This document shows positions 1-8,977 of a stretch of 35,017 nucleotides of DNA, piece by piece. A model generated the notes under the pieces. It ran no database searches and was not told the DNA's origin. It saw only the letters and a program-made list of their open reading frames with translations. Origin of the DNA: Coprobacter sp. (GTDB lineage: Bacteria; Bacteroidota; Bacteroidia; Bacteroidales; UBA11471); contig JAFTRN010000010.1 in the NCBI GenBank assembly GCA_017462265.1, positions 1 to 35,017 of the forward strand. Reading direction: 5' to 3'. Positions within the stretch are counted from its first letter, which is position 1; every line of letters starts with the position of its first letter. A program made the position numbers and the translations under genes.

Positions 1-1122
1 GCTTGCCTCGTCGGCAGCAACACGGGTTTGAGTACCGTCTTCAGCAATCGCGATACCGAATGAAACAGACGATTTGTCGGCAATTTCAGCTTCGGTGAGG
101 AATGCGCCATTGGTGAGGTCCACTTTGATGTCGCGGAAAGCGGCAGGAGTTTCGGGCTCTTCAGCAGCTGCAAGTCCGGCATAGTTGTCGCCATAACCAT
201 TCTCTGCAGTGAGAGAGGCGTCGAATGCTTCCAACGAGTCGAATGTCTTCACCCATTTGCAGAGGGCGTAAGGCATCATGTCTTTGGTTTTCACTTGTTG
301 CGTGCCACTTTCGTCGGTGTACAGGGTGTCGGCATATACGTTGAGCCACGACATGATGTCGAGAGCCCTCAAGTCGATATTTGTGGTGTCGAGCATACGT
401 ACACCACCGCCCTCTTCGGCTTTGGCACAGATGGTAGAAAAGTCGATAGCGATGAGAATATCGGCTTTTTCACCGGCGCTCGGATCGAGACGTACACAAT
501 GCCAAATGGTGTCTTTTCGTTCGGTGTGTACAACGTTTGCTGTACGACGGTGATCATAACCCGAATTCTTGTCTTTTGCAAAATAAACGGTGTCACGGCC
601 CAACGCGTCTTTGATGGCGGGGTTGGTGGTGATGAAACGTTTACGATTGCTCTCGAGACCATTTAAACCGGTACCGGAACCATCGGAAAGAAGGTATTCC
701 GGCTCCCAATAGGCTTTTTCGGGTGTTGATGCATCACAACCTTCGTTGTTGAAAGGAATAGATACTTTGTACACCAATACCGGATACTTCTTGGTAATGG
801 TCAGAGCTTTGCCATCGACTTGTTTGAAGCCGACATTTGAACGATGCTGATAACCACCATTGGTAGCGTCAAGAGTGGTGTTATTCGCACCCAAGATGAG
901 CTTTACATAGCCATCTTCGGTATAAGACACCTCGGGGTGCCATTTTTCGGGAAACTTCTTACCATTACCTCCAACAGTAAGAATGTCTTCAGCTTGCATT
1001 TGTGCCGCGGTGTAGTTGTAAAAACCATCGACACCATGCGTTGCGTTTTGAGCTGTCGATGTCCACGGCATAAATAATGCCACGGCCAATAGCAACAGCC
1101 ATTTCAGATGAGTCTTTCTCAT
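1..1122 (-). CDS. Secreted protein of unknown function, 5' part only (C-terminus cut by window edge)
   Basis: An open frame of 374 codons runs from ATG at 1122 to the window edge without a stop. The product begins MRKTHLKWLLLLAVALF and continues to a probable signal-peptidase site near ...TSTAQ (about residue 25), so it should be exported. The mature part is polar and rich in Asp, Thr, Asn and Tyr, with no enzymatic motif that I recognise and no lipobox cysteine. Such proteins in Bacteroidales are often outer-surface or periplasmic. A good promoter lies about 105 bases upstream (1228-1259), leaving a fairly long AT-rich leader. I do not recognise the family. Several plus-strand open frames over this stretch are antisense shadows. 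The existence of the gene is well supported; the function is open. Confidence 0.8.
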   Translation of the reverse strand, partial: MRKTHLKWLLLLAVALFMPWTSTAQNATHGVDGFYNYTAAQMQAEDILTVGGNGKKFPEKWHPEVSYTEDGYVKLILGANNTTLDATNGGYQHRSNVGFKQVDGKALTITKKYPVLVYKVSIPFNNEGCDASTPEKAYWEPEYLLSDGSGTGLNGLESNRKRFITTNPAIKDALGRDTVYFAKDKNSGYDHRRTANVVHTERKDTIWHCVRLDPSAGEKADILIAIDFSTICAKAEEGGGVRMLDTTNIDLRALDIMSWLNVYADTLYTDESGTQQVKTKDMMPYALCKWVKTFDSLEAFDASLTAENGYGDNYAGLAAAEEPETPAAFRDIKVDLTNGAFLTEAEIADKSSVSFGIAIAEDGTQTRVAADEAS

Positions 1123-1227
1123 GGTTGAAATTTTTAGTTAAACATATGGTTATTTTGGGATTTTGATATTGTAAGCCTTTTTGTATGGAGAGTGTATCAA
1201 CAGCATGATATACTCTCGCACGAAAAT

Positions 1228-1259
1228 GCAAAGATATATTATAGAGTTTATTTTACAAA
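1228..1259 (-). promoter_or_regulatory. Bacteroidetes-type promoter for the secreted protein gene
   Basis: On the minus strand TTTG (complement of 1256-1259), 19 bases, then TATCTTTG (complement of 1229-1236) match the Bacteroidetes primary-sigma consensus TTTG-N19-21-TAnnTTTG exactly. Transcription would start near 1221 and read into the gene starting at 1122. Confidence 0.7.
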
Positions 1260-1305
1260 TTTTTGACCAATTTTTGTTATAAAATTGTTGATAAATATTT
1301 TATGG

Positions 1306-1342
1306 AATAAAAAACAAGCACCCTCGGAAACCGAGAGTGCTT
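1306..1342 (-). terminator. Intrinsic terminator after tRNA-His
   Basis: AAGCAC-C-CTCGG, loop AAA, CCGAG-A-GTGCTT forms an 11-bp stem with one C/A mismatch (1316-1342). On the minus strand it is followed by GTTTTTTAT. It lies directly 3' of tRNA-His and ends the capA/tRNA transcript before the next promoter. Confidence 0.75.
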
Positions 1343-1346
1343 GTAG

Positions 1347-1421
<75 letters not shown>

Positions 1422-1437
1422 ATGATGCTTTGATTTC

Positions 1438-2586
1438 TCAAAAGCGATGCAAAGATAGTGACTTTCTTTGATTCTGCAAATATTTGAGGAATATTTTTTC
1501 GTGCGATTTTTTATAACTGATGTTTTCGTTGATACCGACGTTGTATCTATCGAGCAGTCGGCGAGTGCGTTCGGTGTATGCGGCCATGCGCTTGTATGCG
1601 GTGAGGGTGAGCGAGTCGCCCGGCTCGCCGATGAGGTATAGTGCGTAATTTTCTTTACCGGTAAGGACAGGACGGCCGGTCCATACGAGCCGATAACTGC
1701 AATCGGCTATCGAGGTTTCGCCCGAGAGGGTGTCTTTGTCGAGGGTGAGGCTCAGTATCATGCCGCCGTCGGTGTCGCGAGCCGACATATCCGATATGAA
1801 ATTGCCCAACGAGTAGGCGATGACGTGACGCCCGGTGTCGGTGGTGCGTATCTCGGCGGGTTGCACCACGTGTGGGTGTGTACCTATGATGTGATCTACC
1901 CCTTGCGCCAACAGCCAATCGGCCAGTTGTTTTTGTGTGCGGTTGGGTAGTGATACATATTCGTCGCCCCAGTGCATACAGGCGATGATTACATCGGGGC
2001 GCATAGCCCGGGCGGTAGCGATGTCGTGCCGTATGAGGGCGGTGTCGATGAGGTTTACAATGTTGGGCGGGCTTACGGGTATGCCGTTTGTGGCGTAGGT
2101 GTAGGCCAGTAGGGCGATGCGTATGTCGTTGTGCCGGAGCAACAGCGGGTAACGATTGGCACGTTCGCTGCTGTCGCGATAGGTGCCGGCGTGGGGCATG
2201 TCGAGCGAGTCGAGTAGGGCGATGGTGCGGTGCAGTCCGCGTTTCCGTCGGTCGAGGCAGTGATTGTTGGCGGTAAGCAGTACGTCGAATCCGGCACTTT
2301 TGATGGCTTGCAGATAGCTGTCGGGGGCCGAGAAGCAGGGGTAGCCCGTGTATGGCGTGCCACCGAAGGTCACTTCGAGGTTGCCTATGGCGATGTCGGC
2401 ACTTTTTATGAGGGACTCTACCCGGGCGAAGCAGGGGGTGTAGTCGTAGTCGCCGACGGGAGTGCGTGCCGCCTCTATTTGTCGCCGGTGTTGCATGAGG
2501 TCGCCGGCAAACAAAAGCGTAACCCGCTCTTGAGCCGAGAGGATTACGCTATATAATAATAGTATGAGTGTCGCGAAGGCTCTCAT
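1438..2586 (-). CDS. CapA-family (PGA_cap) metallophosphatase-like secreted protein
   Basis: The 382-residue product starts MRAFATLILLLYSVILSAQ, a signal peptide of about 18 residues, so it acts outside the cytoplasm. The CapA/PgsA fold, a calcineurin-like metallophosphatase relative, is shown by its motifs in order: GDLMQH (residues 28-33), GNLE (68-71), TANNH (105-109), MHWGDEY, GTHPHVVQP and YSLGNF. In Bacillus, CapA takes part in poly-gamma-glutamate capsule export. In Bacteroidales single genes of this type stand without capB or capC and their substrate is unknown. I chose ATG 2586 because the frame extends upstream only by overlapping folD and loses the signal peptide. The start is 11 bases after the folD stop, so the two are probably one operon. 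Confidence 0.88.
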   Translation of the reverse strand: MRAFATLILLLYSVILSAQERVTLLFAGDLMQHRRQIEAARTPVGDYDYTPCFARVESLIKSADIAIGNLEVTFGGTPYTGYPCFSAPDSYLQAIKSAGFDVLLTANNHCLDRRKRGLHRTIALLDSLDMPHAGTYRDSSERANRYPLLLRHNDIRIALLAYTYATNGIPVSPPNIVNLIDTALIRHDIATARAMRPDVIIACMHWGDEYVSLPNRTQKQLADWLLAQGVDHIIGTHPHVVQPAEIRTTDTGRHVIAYSLGNFISDMSARDTDGGMILSLTLDKDTLSGETSIADCSYRLVWTGRPVLTGKENYALYLIGEPGDSLTLTAYKRMAAYTERTRRLLDRYNVGINENISYKKSHEKIFLKYLQNQRKSLSLHRF

Positions 2587-2597
2587 ACGAAAGCGGT

Positions 2598-3479
2598 TTA
2601 TTGGTAGATGGCTTTTTTGCCGGCCAACAGGGTGTTGCGCATGAGCGAAACGATGGTCATGGGGCCTACACCGCCGGGAACGGGGGTGATGAATGAGCAT
2701 TTGGGGGCTACTTCGTCGAATTTTACGTCGCCGTTGAGTCTGAATCCCGATTTTTTAGAGGCATCGGGTACGCGAGTGGTGCCTACATCTACGATTACGG
2801 CGCCCTCTTTTACCATATCGGCCGTTACGAAGTCGGGCTGTCCGAGGGCGGCGATGATGATGTCGGCTTGCAGGCACATCTCTTTCAGATTTTTCGACGC
2901 GCTGTGGCATACGGTCACGGTGGCGTTGCCGGGATTGGCTTTTTGCATCATGAGGGTGGCAACGGGCTTACCCACGATGTTGCTGCGGCCCAATACCACG
3001 CAGTGCTTGCCCTTGGTGTCGATGTCGTAGCGTTTCAGCAGCTCCATGATGCCGGCGGGTGTGGCCGATACGAAGCAGGGAAGTCCTATCGACATGCGTC
3101 CTACGTTGATGGGGTGGAAACCATCGACGTCTTTGCGGTAGTCGATAGCCTCGATGACACGTTGCTCGGAGATGTGGCGGGGCAGAGGCAGCTGCACGAT
3201 GAATCCGTCGATGTCGGCGTCGTTGTTGAGACGCTCCACCTCGGCGAGCAATTGCTCCTCGGTGATGTCGTCCTCGTAGCGAATCAGTGTCGATTTGAAT
3301 CCGCATTGCTCGCAAGCCTTCACTTTGTGGGCTACATAGGTCTCGCTACCACCGTCGTGTCCTACCAATATGGCGGCAAGGTGGGGTATTTTGCCGCCGG
3401 CGGCTTTTATGGCGGCCACCTCCTCGGCGATCTCTTTTTTTATCTGGTCGGCAACAGCCTTTCCATCGATCAGTTGCAT
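2598..3479 (-). CDS. folD: Bifunctional methylenetetrahydrofolate dehydrogenase / methenyltetrahydrofolate cyclohydrolase FolD
   Basis: The 293-residue protein interconverts 5,10-methylene-THF, 5,10-methenyl-THF and 10-formyl-THF in the cytoplasm and feeds purine and formyl-methionine synthesis. Visible family motifs are the catalytic YVAHK (Tyr48 to Lys52, corresponding to Tyr52/Lys56 of E. coli), [31 protein letters not shown], the NADP-binding GRSNIVGKP and C-terminal VPGGVGPMT. Length is normal for FolD. It lies 34 bases after ffh and 11 bases before capA on the same strand, so ffh-folD-capA is a likely transcription unit. A second one-carbon gene, 5-formyl-THF cyclo-ligase, is elsewhere in this window at 26704-27240. 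Confidence 0.97.
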   Translation of the reverse strand: MQLIDGKAVADQIKKEIAEEVAAIKAAGGKIPHLAAILVGHDGGSETYVAHKVKACEQCGFKSTLIRYEDDITEEQLLAEVERLNNDADIDGFIVQLPLPRHISEQRVIEAIDYRKDVDGFHPINVGRMSIGLPCFVSATPAGIMELLKRYDIDTKGKHCVVLGRSNIVGKPVATLMMQKANPGNATVTVCHSASKNLKEMCLQADIIIAALGQPDFVTADMVKEGAVIVDVGTTRVPDASKKSGFRLNGDVKFDEVAPKCSFITPVPGGVGPMTIVSLMRNTLLAGKKAIYQ

Positions 3480-3513
3480 ATTGTTTTATCGCTTTTATGA
3501 GTTAAAAAATGGG

Positions 3514-4842
3514 TTATCGGCGACGCATTTGGTTCATCATGCGGGCGGGGTTCTTGCCTTGTGTCATCATACGCATCATTTTGCGCATATCGTCGAATTG
3601 CTTGATGAGACGGTTCACCTCCTGTATAGATGTACCACTGCCTCGGGCTATACGTTGGCGGCGACTGCTGTTGAGAACCTCGGGGTGTGAACGCTCATAC
3701 GGCGTCATCGATTGTATGATGGCCTCGATGCTTTTGAATGCGTCGTCGTCGATGTCGATGTCTTTGATGGCTTTGCCCACACCGGGAATCATGGCGGCGA
3801 GGTCTTTCAAGTTACCCATCTTTTTCACCTGCTGTATCTGTCCGATGAAATCGTTGAAATCGAATTGATTTTTGGCGATTTTCTTTTGCAGACGGCGGGC
3901 CTCCTCTTCGTCGTATTGTTCCTGGGCGCGCTCTACGAGCGATACGATGTCGCCCATGCCGAGTATGCGGTCGGCCATACGCTCGGGGTGGAACACGTCG
4001 AGGGCCTCCATCTTTTCGCCCGTACCCACAAATTTGATGGGTTTGTTTACCACCGTGCGTATGGAGAGGGCGGCACCACCGCGGGTGTCACCGTCGAGCT
4101 TGGTGAGTACCACGCCGGTGAAGTCGAGACGCTCGTTGAAGGCCTTGGCCGTGTTCACGGCATCTTGTCCCGTCATAGAATCGACTACGAACAATATCTC
4201 CTGCGGGTTGAGGGCTTTTTTTAGTGCTTCGATTTCGTTCATCATCTCCTCATCTACGGCCAAGCGACCGGCGGTATCGATGATTACGAGATCGTTGTTC
4301 TGGCGACGAGCCTCTTTTATGGCATTCTCGGCGATTTGTACCGGATTTTTGCAATCGGGCTCGCTATATACGGGCACGCCTATCTGCTCGCCGAGCACCT
4401 TCAATTGCTCGATGGCGGCGGGACGGTACACGTCGCAAGCGACCAGCAAGGGGCGTTTGTTGCGCTTGCTGCGTAGCATCTGGGCCAGTTTGCCCGAGAA
4501 TGTGGTCTTACCCGAACCTTGAAGTCCCGACATGAGTATGATGGCCGGCGAGCCGCTGATTTCTATATCTACGGCCTTTCCACCCATCAACTCGGCCAAC
4601 TCGTCGTGTACGATTTTCACCATGAGTTGTCCGGGCTTTACCGAGGTAAGCACGTCCATACCCAAGGCTTTGGCCTTCACGGTGTCGGTGAATTGTTTGG
4701 CTACTTTATAGTTTACGTCGGCGTCGAGCAGGGCTTTGCGCACCTCTTTCAAGGTCTCGGCCACGTTTATTTCGGTAATACGGCCTTCACCTTTCAGTAT
4801 CTTGAACGACCGTTCGAGTTTCTCACTTAAATTTTCAAACAT
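3514..4842 (-). CDS. ffh: Signal recognition particle GTPase Ffh
   Basis: The 442-residue protein is the protein half of the signal recognition particle. It binds signal sequences and 4.5S RNA and delivers ribosomes to FtsY at the inner membrane. An N domain (about 1-90) precedes the G domain with the P-loop GLQGSGKTT (106-114), DTAGR, and TKLDGDTRGGAALS. The C-terminal M domain is methionine-rich (DDMRKMMRMMTQGK, ending PARMMNQMRRR) and contains GSGTS, part of the RNA-binding helix-turn-helix. Length and domain order are standard. The SRP RNA gene is not evident in this window. The gene begins about 110 bases downstream of panD, separated by a terminator, so it needs its own promoter, which I could not place with confidence. 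Confidence 0.97.
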   Translation of the reverse strand: MFENLSEKLERSFKILKGEGRITEINVAETLKEVRKALLDADVNYKVAKQFTDTVKAKALGMDVLTSVKPGQLMVKIVHDELAELMGGKAVDIEISGSPAIILMSGLQGSGKTTFSGKLAQMLRSKRNKRPLLVACDVYRPAAIEQLKVLGEQIGVPVYSEPDCKNPVQIAENAIKEARRQNNDLVIIDTAGRLAVDEEMMNEIEALKKALNPQEILFVVDSMTGQDAVNTAKAFNERLDFTGVVLTKLDGDTRGGAALSIRTVVNKPIKFVGTGEKMEALDVFHPERMADRILGMGDIVSLVERAQEQYDEEEARRLQKKIAKNQFDFNDFIGQIQQVKKMGNLKDLAAMIPGVGKAIKDIDIDDDAFKSIEAIIQSMTPYERSHPEVLNSSRRQRIARGSGTSIQEVNRLIKQFDDMRKMMRMMTQGKNPARMMNQMRRR

Positions 4843-4899
4843 TATTATAAGAAGTTACTATATTAACGACAAATCCGAAGTGTGTCGCTTCGGAATGGT

Positions 4900-4941
4900 A
4901 AAAATCTCGGGGAATGGAGTTGTTACGTACCTATTCCCGAG
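4900..4941 (-). terminator. Intrinsic terminator after panD
   Basis: On the minus strand CTCGGGAAT (complement of 4933-4941) pairs with ATT-C-CCCGAG (4906-4915, one bulged base) around a 17-base loop, followed by ATTTTTA. It lies 10 bases after the panD stop and separates panCD from ffh. Confidence 0.6.
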
Positions 4942-4951
4942 AGGAATTTCT

Positions 4952-5308
4952 TTATTTGTGTATCAGACGATTGGTCTGCGTGTCGGGGAAGATGACCGCC
5001 GGCTTGAATGTGCGGGCCTCCTCGGCATCGATCATGGCATAGGCCATAATGATGACCACGTCGCCCGGTTGCACTTTACGAGCGGCGGCTCCGTTGAGGC
5101 ATACCGTTCCCGAGCCTCTCTCGCCGGTGATGACGTAGGTCGAGAATCGCTCGCCATTGTTGTTGTTCACAATGTGCACGCGCTCGCCCTCAATGATGTT
5201 TGCGGCCTCCATCAACTCCTCGTCGATGGTGATACTTCCTATGTAATTCAGGTCGGCCTGGGTGACGGTCACCCGGTGTATTTTCGATTTCAGTACCTGT
5301 AACAGCAT
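4952..5308 (-). CDS. panD: Aspartate 1-decarboxylase PanD (pro-enzyme)
   Basis: The 118-residue pro-enzyme decarboxylates L-aspartate to beta-alanine, the amine substrate of PanC. It starts [20 protein letters not shown]. The self-cleavage site falls exactly at Gly24-Ser25 (YIGSITID), where Ser25 becomes the pyruvoyl cofactor. The tail [20 protein letters not shown] carries the usual NGAAAR loop. I chose ATG 5308 because it puts the cleavage site at the conserved position; a longer open frame would run into panC. It is 68 bases downstream of panC on the same strand, giving both branch enzymes of pantothenate synthesis in one unit. Confidence 0.96.
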   Translation of the reverse strand: MLLQVLKSKIHRVTVTQADLNYIGSITIDEELMEAANIIEGERVHIVNNNNGERFSTYVITGERGSGTVCLNGAAARKVQPGDVVIIMAYAMIDAEEARTFKPAVIFPDTQTNRLIHK

Positions 5309-5376
5309 AGTGTGTAGGTTATAATTTTCGAAACTTTGTTTTTCAATGAAGTCGTAATGGTATTTGACGCGACCTC

Positions 5377-6222
5377 TCAAACCTTGTAGGTGATATTGTC
5401 TATGAGACGTACCTCGCCACAATATACCGTGATGCACCCCACGATGTAGGTAGCGTCGTCCCACGAGGCAACGGCTTGTAGGCTGTTGCCATCGACTATC
5501 TCGAAGTATTCTACTTGCAGATCTTCGATGGTGTTCAGCGTGTCGGTCACGTAGGCAATGGTCTCGGTTACGGTGTGTTGCTCGGCAAAGGTACGACTTT
5601 TGAACAAAGTTTGCGATATATTTACGGCATTTTTTCGTTGCGACGTGCTCAGTCGGGTGTTTCGGCTGCTCAGAGCCATACCGTCAGCCTCGCGTACGAT
5701 GGGGCACGACACGATTTCTATGGGGAATTGCAACTGACGTGTCATCTCTCTGATGACGGCGATTTGCTGAAAATCTTTCTCGCCGAAATAGGCGCGATGG
5801 GGCATCACGGCGGCAAACAACTTGCTTACGATTTGAGCCACGCCGTTGAAGTGCCCCGGACGATACCGGCCCTCCATTACCTCGGCCACGCTGCCCAAGT
5901 CGAATATGCGAGTGTCCTCCTCGGGGTACATTTCATCGACGGTGGGCATGAACATGATACTGCAACCGGCCTTTTCGAGCAGAGCACAGTCGGCCTCAGG
6001 GGTGCGAGGGTAGTGTTGCAAGTCGTTTTTATCATTGAATTGGGTGGGGTTTACAAATACGCTCACCACACAATAGTCGTTTTCCGATACACAACGATTT
6101 ACAAGCGAGGCGTGTCCGGCGTGCAATGCGCCCATGGTGGGTACGAATCCTACTTTTTTGCCGTCGGCTTTGAATTTCTGTATTCGGGCCTGTAAATCTG
6201 CGATTTTTGAAATGATTTCCAT
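5377..6222 (-). CDS. panC: Pantothenate synthetase (pantoate--beta-alanine ligase) PanC
   Basis: The 281-residue enzyme joins pantoate and beta-alanine with ATP in the cytoplasm, the last step to pantothenate and coenzyme A. Motifs are [16 protein letters not shown] with the HxGH nucleotide signature (His34, His37), [15 protein letters not shown] and the KMSKS-like [10 protein letters not shown] chose ATG 6222 ([10 protein letters not shown]), which aligns with the usual N-terminus; an upstream in-frame Met would add 25 unrelated residues. It is divergent from the glycogen-synthase-like gene across about 215 AT-rich bases. No panB is in the window. Confidence 0.96.
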   Translation of the reverse strand: MEIISKIADLQARIQKFKADGKKVGFVPTMGALHAGHASLVNRCVSENDYCVVSVFVNPTQFNDKNDLQHYPRTPEADCALLEKAGCSIMFMPTVDEMYPEEDTRIFDLGSVAEVMEGRYRPGHFNGVAQIVSKLFAAVMPHRAYFGEKDFQQIAVIREMTRQLQFPIEIVSCPIVREADGMALSSRNTRLSTSQRKNAVNISQTLFKSRTFAEQHTVTETIAYVTDTLNTIEDLQVEYFEIVDGNSLQAVASWDDATYIVGCITVYCGEVRLIDNITYKV

Positions 6223-6337
6223 AGTCTCTGTTTGAAAAACGGTGCAAAAGAAACAAATAAAACCCAAAATAAGAAGCTTTTCGAACGGAATTTTCAAAAA
6301 AAATGGAATTGAAAATCTGTTAATATGCCCGAAAGGC

Positions 6338-6370
6338 TTTGCGGTTTCCCGATTTTTTTTACTATCTTTG
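6338..6370 (+). promoter_or_regulatory. Promoter for the glycogen-synthase-like gene
   Basis: TTTG (6338-6341), 21 bases, then TATCTTTG (6363-6370) match the Bacteroidetes consensus. A start near 6378 would leave a leader of about 60 bases before ATG 6440. Confidence 0.65.
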
Positions 6371-6439
6371 CATCGAAAAGCAGAAAAGTGCTATCGTTTT
6401 AGTACTGAATATTTCACTTTGTAACCGACAAACTTGTAT

Positions 6440-7264
6440 ATGGAAGCAAAAAAGATTCTGTTCATTTCGCAGGAAATGTGTCCCTATCTGCCCGAGTCCG
6501 AAATTGCGACGATATGTAGAAATTTACCCCAAGGCATACAGGAGAGAGGACGTGAGATACGTACCTTTATGCCGAAGTATGGTAATATAAATGAACGTCG
6601 TAACCAGTTGCACGAGGTGATACGCCTCTCGGGAATGAACCTTATAATCGATGATACCGACCATCCGCTCATCATCAAGGTGGCTTCGATACAGTCGGCC
6701 CGTATGCAGGTATATTTCATCGACAATGACGACTATTTCTTGCGTCGCAACGTGCTGGTCGATGACGACAACAAGGATTTCGACGACAATGACGAGCGCA
6801 GCATATTCTTCGTGCGCGGTGTGATGGAGACGGTGAAAAAACTCCGTTGGGTGCCCGATATCATTCACTGTCACGGTTGGTTCTCGGCTTTGGCTCCGCT
6901 CTATATCAAGAAAGCCTATGCCGAAGACCCCTCTTTTCGCGATGCTAAAGTGGTGTATTCGGTATATGAAAATCAATTCGATACACCCTTTCCCGAGACA
7001 TTTCCGGCAAAACTTTTGTGGGAAAATATAGAGGAAAAGGATCTCGGTTTCAAATTGAGCGACAAGGTCGATTATGAAATGCTGTCACAGCTCGCTATCC
7101 GCTATTCCGACGGTGTGATACAGGCTTCGCCCCAAATCAACGAACAGGTCGCTGCCATGGCCCAGGCCTCGGGTAAGCCCTTCTTGCCTTATCAACCCGC
7201 CGATGCCTATATCGATGCCTATAACAATTTCTATGATGTAGTGTGGGCCGAAGCTCACAAATAA
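6440..7264 (+). CDS. Short glycogen/starch-synthase N-terminal-domain (GT5-like) protein
   Basis: The 274-residue product resembles only the N-terminal Rossmann domain of GT5 glycogen synthases, which are normally about 470-550 residues. It opens EAKKILFISQEMCPYLPESE, matching the family start, and retains a clear DIIHCHGWFSALAPLY (family DIIHCHDW). The C-terminal nucleotide-sugar-binding domain is absent and the gene ends cleanly. The KxGGL loop that contacts ADP-glucose is replaced by YLPESEIATI, so classical glycogen synthase activity is unlikely. I chose ATG 6440; a TTG two codons upstream is possible. The DUF4270 gene follows after 8 bases. Together with panC/panD this is a conserved neighbourhood in Bacteroidales as I remember it, which argues for a kept function rather than decay. 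Family assignment is solid; role is unknown. Confidence 0.85.
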   Translation: MEAKKILFISQEMCPYLPESEIATICRNLPQGIQERGREIRTFMPKYGNINERRNQLHEVIRLSGMNLIIDDTDHPLIIKVASIQSARMQVYFIDNDDYFLRRNVLVDDDNKDFDDNDERSIFFVRGVMETVKKLRWVPDIIHCHGWFSALAPLYIKKAYAEDPSFRDAKVVYSVYENQFDTPFPETFPAKLLWENIEEKDLGFKLSDKVDYEMLSQLAIRYSDGVIQASPQINEQVAAMAQASGKPFLPYQPADAYIDAYNNFYDVVWAEAHK

Positions 7265-7272
7265 CTTTGACT

Positions 7273-8844
7273 ATGAATTACAAATGGTTGTTGCCGTTGC
7301 TCTTTATCGCGGCACTATTCTCTTGTAACGACGATTCTTCTTCAATAGGTTTCTCCATCGATACCACCTATGTGTCGATCAATGTCGATACGGTCGATGT
7401 CGATGCCGACAAGGTGACGGTTTCGCCTGTCGATTCGTTGCCCAATCGTACGATTATACAGATGTTGGGTCGTATGACCATACCCGGTTTTGGAGAGGTG
7501 AATGCCGACTATCTGTCGCAGTTCTATCCCGTGGCCGAGTTCGATACCGCGCTGGTGAAACCCCACATGATCGACTCCGTGGGGCTCGAAATCACTTTCC
7601 AATACAACAGCTTCTTGGGCGATTCGCTGGCACCGATGCAGCTCACCGCCTATAAACTCAACCGCCTGTTGCGTCAGCCCGAGAATGTACGTAATCCTAT
7701 CTATAGTAATATCAATCCCGCCGATTATTATGCCGAGGACGACAAGCTCGGTTCCATATTCTATGTGCCATCTACGCAGTCCTATCCCGACTCTCTGCTC
7801 GACGATGACGGTTACCGCGCCTTGAAACTCGTATTCGGTAATACCCCCGAAGAGAAGCGGACCTTGGCACTCGAGTATTACGACCTCTACAACGAGCACA
7901 ACGGCTACCTCACCACCGAGACCATGAACGCCTTTTTCCCCGGTGTGTATGTGACCAATACCTTCGGTAGGGGTAATATGCTCTACATCATCTCTACGGC
8001 CGTGGTAGTATATCACCGCACCTATGTCTACGATAGCGCGGGCGCTTTGGCTACGATCAACGATAGTACCGACGTGCTCTACGAGGAGAATGCCACCACT
8101 ACCTTCCTCATGACCTCATACGAGGCGCCTACCATCAACCACATCGAGGCGATACCCGCCGCCGAGGTCGAGGCGTTACGTGACGCCGGTGCCTCTATCA
8201 TTCAAGCTCCGCAGATGTACGACGGACGTATCTCTCTCCCGGTCGATACCATTATCAGCCGATTCAATAGCGCGCGCAGTCTGCACACAACCGATACCGT
8301 GGGTGTGCTCAACACTGTGACACTTACTATACCGCTGAAACCGCAACCGACCACCCTCAAACAGCTCGGTATCAATCCGCCACCTTATCTGTTGCTCATG
8401 CGCGATAGTGGTAACGTGGCCACCTCGGGCAAGGTTATTCCCATGAACAAAGAATTGTTCTTTGCCGACCGCCTGATGAACGACGATACCAACTATTTCT
8501 ATGCCGAGTATGACTCTACGGCGCACGCCTACACCTTCACCGGTCTCGAAAACTACATCGTAAACATATTCCGCAACGATCCCAACGATATACTGGAGGC
8601 CGACGGCGCGCTGAAAGCCAATCCCGATAATGATTACGACTCCGATATGATACTCGTACCTATATCGGTAGTATCGTCGAGCAACTCCACATCGTCGTCA
8701 TCGTCGTATTACTATTATATGTATTACTCATCGTCGTCCTCGGTCGATGAGAGCATTGTGCCCTACCTCGGCAGTCTATCCTATGCCGAAATCGATAAAG
8801 AGCGTATCAACCTCCAAGTTATCTACAGCACCAAAGTATATTAG
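7273..8844 (+). CDS. DUF4270 family lipoprotein
   Basis: The 523-residue product starts MNYKWLLPLLFIAALFSCND, a lipoprotein signal with Cys18 as the lipidated residue. It has the features of DUF4270 proteins: a short Asp/Ser linker after the Cys, a beta-rich body, and recurring segments such as DSVGLEITF and ATTTFLMTSYEAPTI. The function of the family is not established; location is outer membrane or periplasmic by inference. The C-terminal part contains a striking Ser/Tyr tract (residues 468-490). I chose ATG 7273 because the longer frame has no signal sequence and overlaps the preceding gene. It is 8 bases downstream of the GT5-like gene and is followed by a strong terminator, so the two form an operon. 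Confidence 0.88.
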   Translation: MNYKWLLPLLFIAALFSCNDDSSSIGFSIDTTYVSINVDTVDVDADKVTVSPVDSLPNRTIIQMLGRMTIPGFGEVNADYLSQFYPVAEFDTALVKPHMIDSVGLEITFQYNSFLGDSLAPMQLTAYKLNRLLRQPENVRNPIYSNINPADYYAEDDKLGSIFYVPSTQSYPDSLLDDDGYRALKLVFGNTPEEKRTLALEYYDLYNEHNGYLTTETMNAFFPGVYVTNTFGRGNMLYIISTAVVVYHRTYVYDSAGALATINDSTDVLYEENATTTFLMTSYEAPTINHIEAIPAAEVEALRDAGASIIQAPQMYDGRISLPVDTIISRFNSARSLHTTDTVGVLNTVTLTIPLKPQPTTLKQLGINPPPYLLLMRDSGNVATSGKVIPMNKELFFADRLMNDDTNYFYAEYDSTAHAYTFTGLENYIVNIFRNDPNDILEADGALKANPDNDYDSDMILVPISVVSSSNSTSSSSSYYYYMYYSSSSSVDESIVPYLGSLSYAEIDKERINLQVIYSTKVY

Positions 8845-8865
8845 TAGTATATATTAATAAAGTAT

Positions 8866-8907
8866 GTCCCCGCATCGTACCACTACCGGCATAATGCGGG
8901 GACTTTT
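8866..8907 (+). terminator. Intrinsic terminator after the DUF4270 gene
   Basis: GTCCCCGCAT (8866-8875) pairs perfectly with ATGCGGGGAC (8894-8903), loop 18 bases, followed by TTTT. It lies 21 bases after the stop. Confidence 0.75.
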
Positions 8908-8977
8908 GATTAAAAACAGTCCGGTCCGAGTAGCCGATGGGGAATAAACGCTTGCCCGGAGGGCTATAGCTGAGTAG

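Noticed and set aside
295..666. Plus-strand open frames of 90-120 codons over the left-edge gene
   Set aside because: They lie antisense to a long uninterrupted frame with signal peptide and promoter; no start signals or family likeness.
2587..2700. N-terminal extension of the CapA-like gene to 2700
   Set aside because: It overlaps the 3' end of folD, is rich in His/Arg/Pro as expected for an out-of-frame reading, and would bury the signal peptide.
2868..3500. A 210-codon plus-strand frame opposite folD
   Set aside because: Antisense to a complete, motif-rich FolD; composition is that of a mirrored frame.
5309..5464. N-terminal extension of PanD into panC
   Set aside because: The start at 5308 puts the self-cleavage Gly-Ser at 24/25; an extension would break this.
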